This document shows, one piece after another, positions 6,081 to 6,977 of a stretch of 6,977 nucleotides of DNA (its first letter is position 1; every line of letters starts with the position of its first letter). The notes under the pieces are model-generated. The model saw only the letters and a list, made by a program, of their open reading frames with translations. It was not told where the DNA came from and ran no database searches. The position numbers were made by a program, and so were the translations under genes. Origin of the DNA: an uncultured Litorilinea sp. (lineage in GTDB: Bacteria; Chloroflexota; Anaerolineae; Caldilineales; Caldilineaceae); assembly GCA_946885925.1 (NCBI GenBank), contig CAMPHP010000154.1:1-6977 (forward strand), in the 5' to 3' direction.

Positions 6081-6977
6081 ATGCATATCTTGGTAACAGG
6101 GATCTCTGGGCGTATCGGTGCAAACCTGGCAAAGTCTCTGCTCGAAGCAGGGCATACGGTGCGCGGGTTGGTCTGGGAGCGAGACCGGCGGCTCGAGAAG
6201 TTTGCGACGATGGATGTTGAGTTGCTGGAGGGCAATCTGACCAACCCGGAGGATGTGGCCGCGGCGGTCGAGGGGGTTGACGCTATCTATCACTTGGGTG
6301 CAGCCTTCCAGGGTGGCGGGCCATTTACCAACAGCGAGTATTTTGAGATTAATGTGCGTGGCACATTTAACATCTTGGAAGCGGCGAATGCGTTGGGCAG
6401 CAAGCTGCAACAGTTTGTGTTTGCCTCCAGTGATGCGCTTTATAACAAGTATCTGCCGAATGGCGTGGCAGAGCCGATTCGTGAAGATGACTTTCCGCTG
6501 GAACCTGGCGGACAGTACGCACTGACTAAGCTGCTAGGTGAAGATTTGTGCCGGGGCTATGCACGTAGTGAAAAGATGCCGGTCACGATTTGCCGTTTTG
6601 CCTTGACGGTGGCAGGTGACGAAATCCTTGATTTTCGTCAATTTTATCTCTCGAACTGGCGCAAGGATTATGCTCAACTGCGCAGCCCAGAGGCAGAGGC
6701 AGTGGCTAGCCAGCTCGAAGAAGCAGCGTCTACCTATGGCGAACGTTGTTTGGTGCTGGCGCGCGATGGCAACGGGCGTAGCTATAAGAAGCATATTGCT
6801 GATGTCCATGATATTGTGTCAGGGTTGGAGATGGTGCTAGGCAAGGAGAGTGCGCTGGGGCAAGTCTTTCAACTGGCAGCACCACGAGCCTTTACTTGGG
6901 AAGAGGCGATTCCGTATCTTGCAGAAAAGCTGGAACTGCCATATATTGACATAAAGCTGGCAGGGCATGTGCCTACC
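6081..6977 (+). CDS. NAD(P)-dependent epimerase/dehydrogenase, extended SDR family (3' partial)
   Basis: The first 299 residues of an extended short-chain dehydrogenase/reductase (NAD-dependent epimerase/dehydratase type); the frame is open to the right edge and typical members are around 310-350 residues. The Rossmann fold starts at once with TGISGRIG (6-13), the extended-SDR G-x-x-G-x-x-G. The usual acidic residue of GDL is N52 in EGNLTNPEDV. IYHLGAAF follows strand 4. The catalytic set is S117 (FASSDALY), Y146 and K150 (GGQYALTK). Residues from about 180 to 240 form a charged, Glu/Ala-rich insert, and HIADVHDIVSGLEMVLG marks the C-terminal substrate domain. In this context it may oxidise a sugar or its lactone, or epimerise it, next to the dehydratase. 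The substrate cannot be told from the sequence. Confidence 0.88.
   Translation, partial: MHILVTGISGRIGANLAKSLLEAGHTVRGLVWERDRRLEKFATMDVELLEGNLTNPEDVAAAVEGVDAIYHLGAAFQGGGPFTNSEYFEINVRGTFNILEAANALGSKLQQFVFASSDALYNKYLPNGVAEPIREDDFPLEPGGQYALTKLLGEDLCRGYARSEKMPVTICRFALTVAGDEILDFRQFYLSNWRKDYAQLRSPEAEAVASQLEEAASTYGERCLVLARDGNGRSYKKHIADVHDIVSGLEMVLGKESALGQVFQLAAPRAFTWEEAIPYLAEKLELPYIDIKLAGHVPT

Overview
The window is one dense block of carbohydrate-metabolism genes, all on the + strand. It holds six protein genes, the first and last cut by the window edges. Gene order is: MFS sugar transporter (5' end missing), FGGY-family sugar kinase, CE7/AXE1 acetyl esterase, aldo/keto reductase, enolase-superfamily sugar-acid dehydratase resembling L-rhamnonate dehydratase, and an extended SDR NAD(P)-dependent epimerase/dehydrogenase (3' end missing). 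No rRNA, tRNA, CRISPR array, transposase or phage gene is visible.

Organism: a bacterium of mid-range GC (roughly mid-50s percent by eye), with purine-rich Shine-Dalgarno sites and GTG as well as ATG starts. The style of the proteins and the two kinds of degenerate intergenic repeat (a GTCATTCCGA-ended inverted repeat, and an 8-bp-periodic CACAAAGA / CGCGGAGG repeat) fit Chloroflexota of the Anaerolineae/Caldilinea kind. This is an inference from general familiarity, not from a marker gene, and other environmental phyla also carry such repeats.

Layout: bases 1-2503 hold the transporter and kinase, whose stop and start codons overlap (GTGA), so they are almost certainly co-translated. After 51 bases comes the esterase (2555-3517), and after 53 more the aldo/keto reductase (3571-4506), each with a strong ribosome binding site. 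A 252-base gap (4507-4758) carries an imperfect palindromic repeat, followed by the dehydratase (4759-5937). A second gap of 143 bases (5938-6080) consists largely of another repeat, which runs into the ribosome binding site of the SDR gene (6081 to the right edge).

Working together (inference): a sugar is imported by the MFS permease, freed of acetyl groups by the cytoplasmic esterase if acetylated, and then either phosphorylated by the FGGY kinase or oxidised and dehydrated (SDR and AKR as dehydrogenase/reductase, the enolase-superfamily protein removing water from an aldonic or uronic acid). The exact sugar cannot be read from the sequence. The set resembles a sugar or sugar-acid utilisation locus rather than a new kind of system. 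The less ordinary points are the active-site variant of the dehydratase (K-W-F in place of K-x-K) and the repeats at both gene junctions in the second half.
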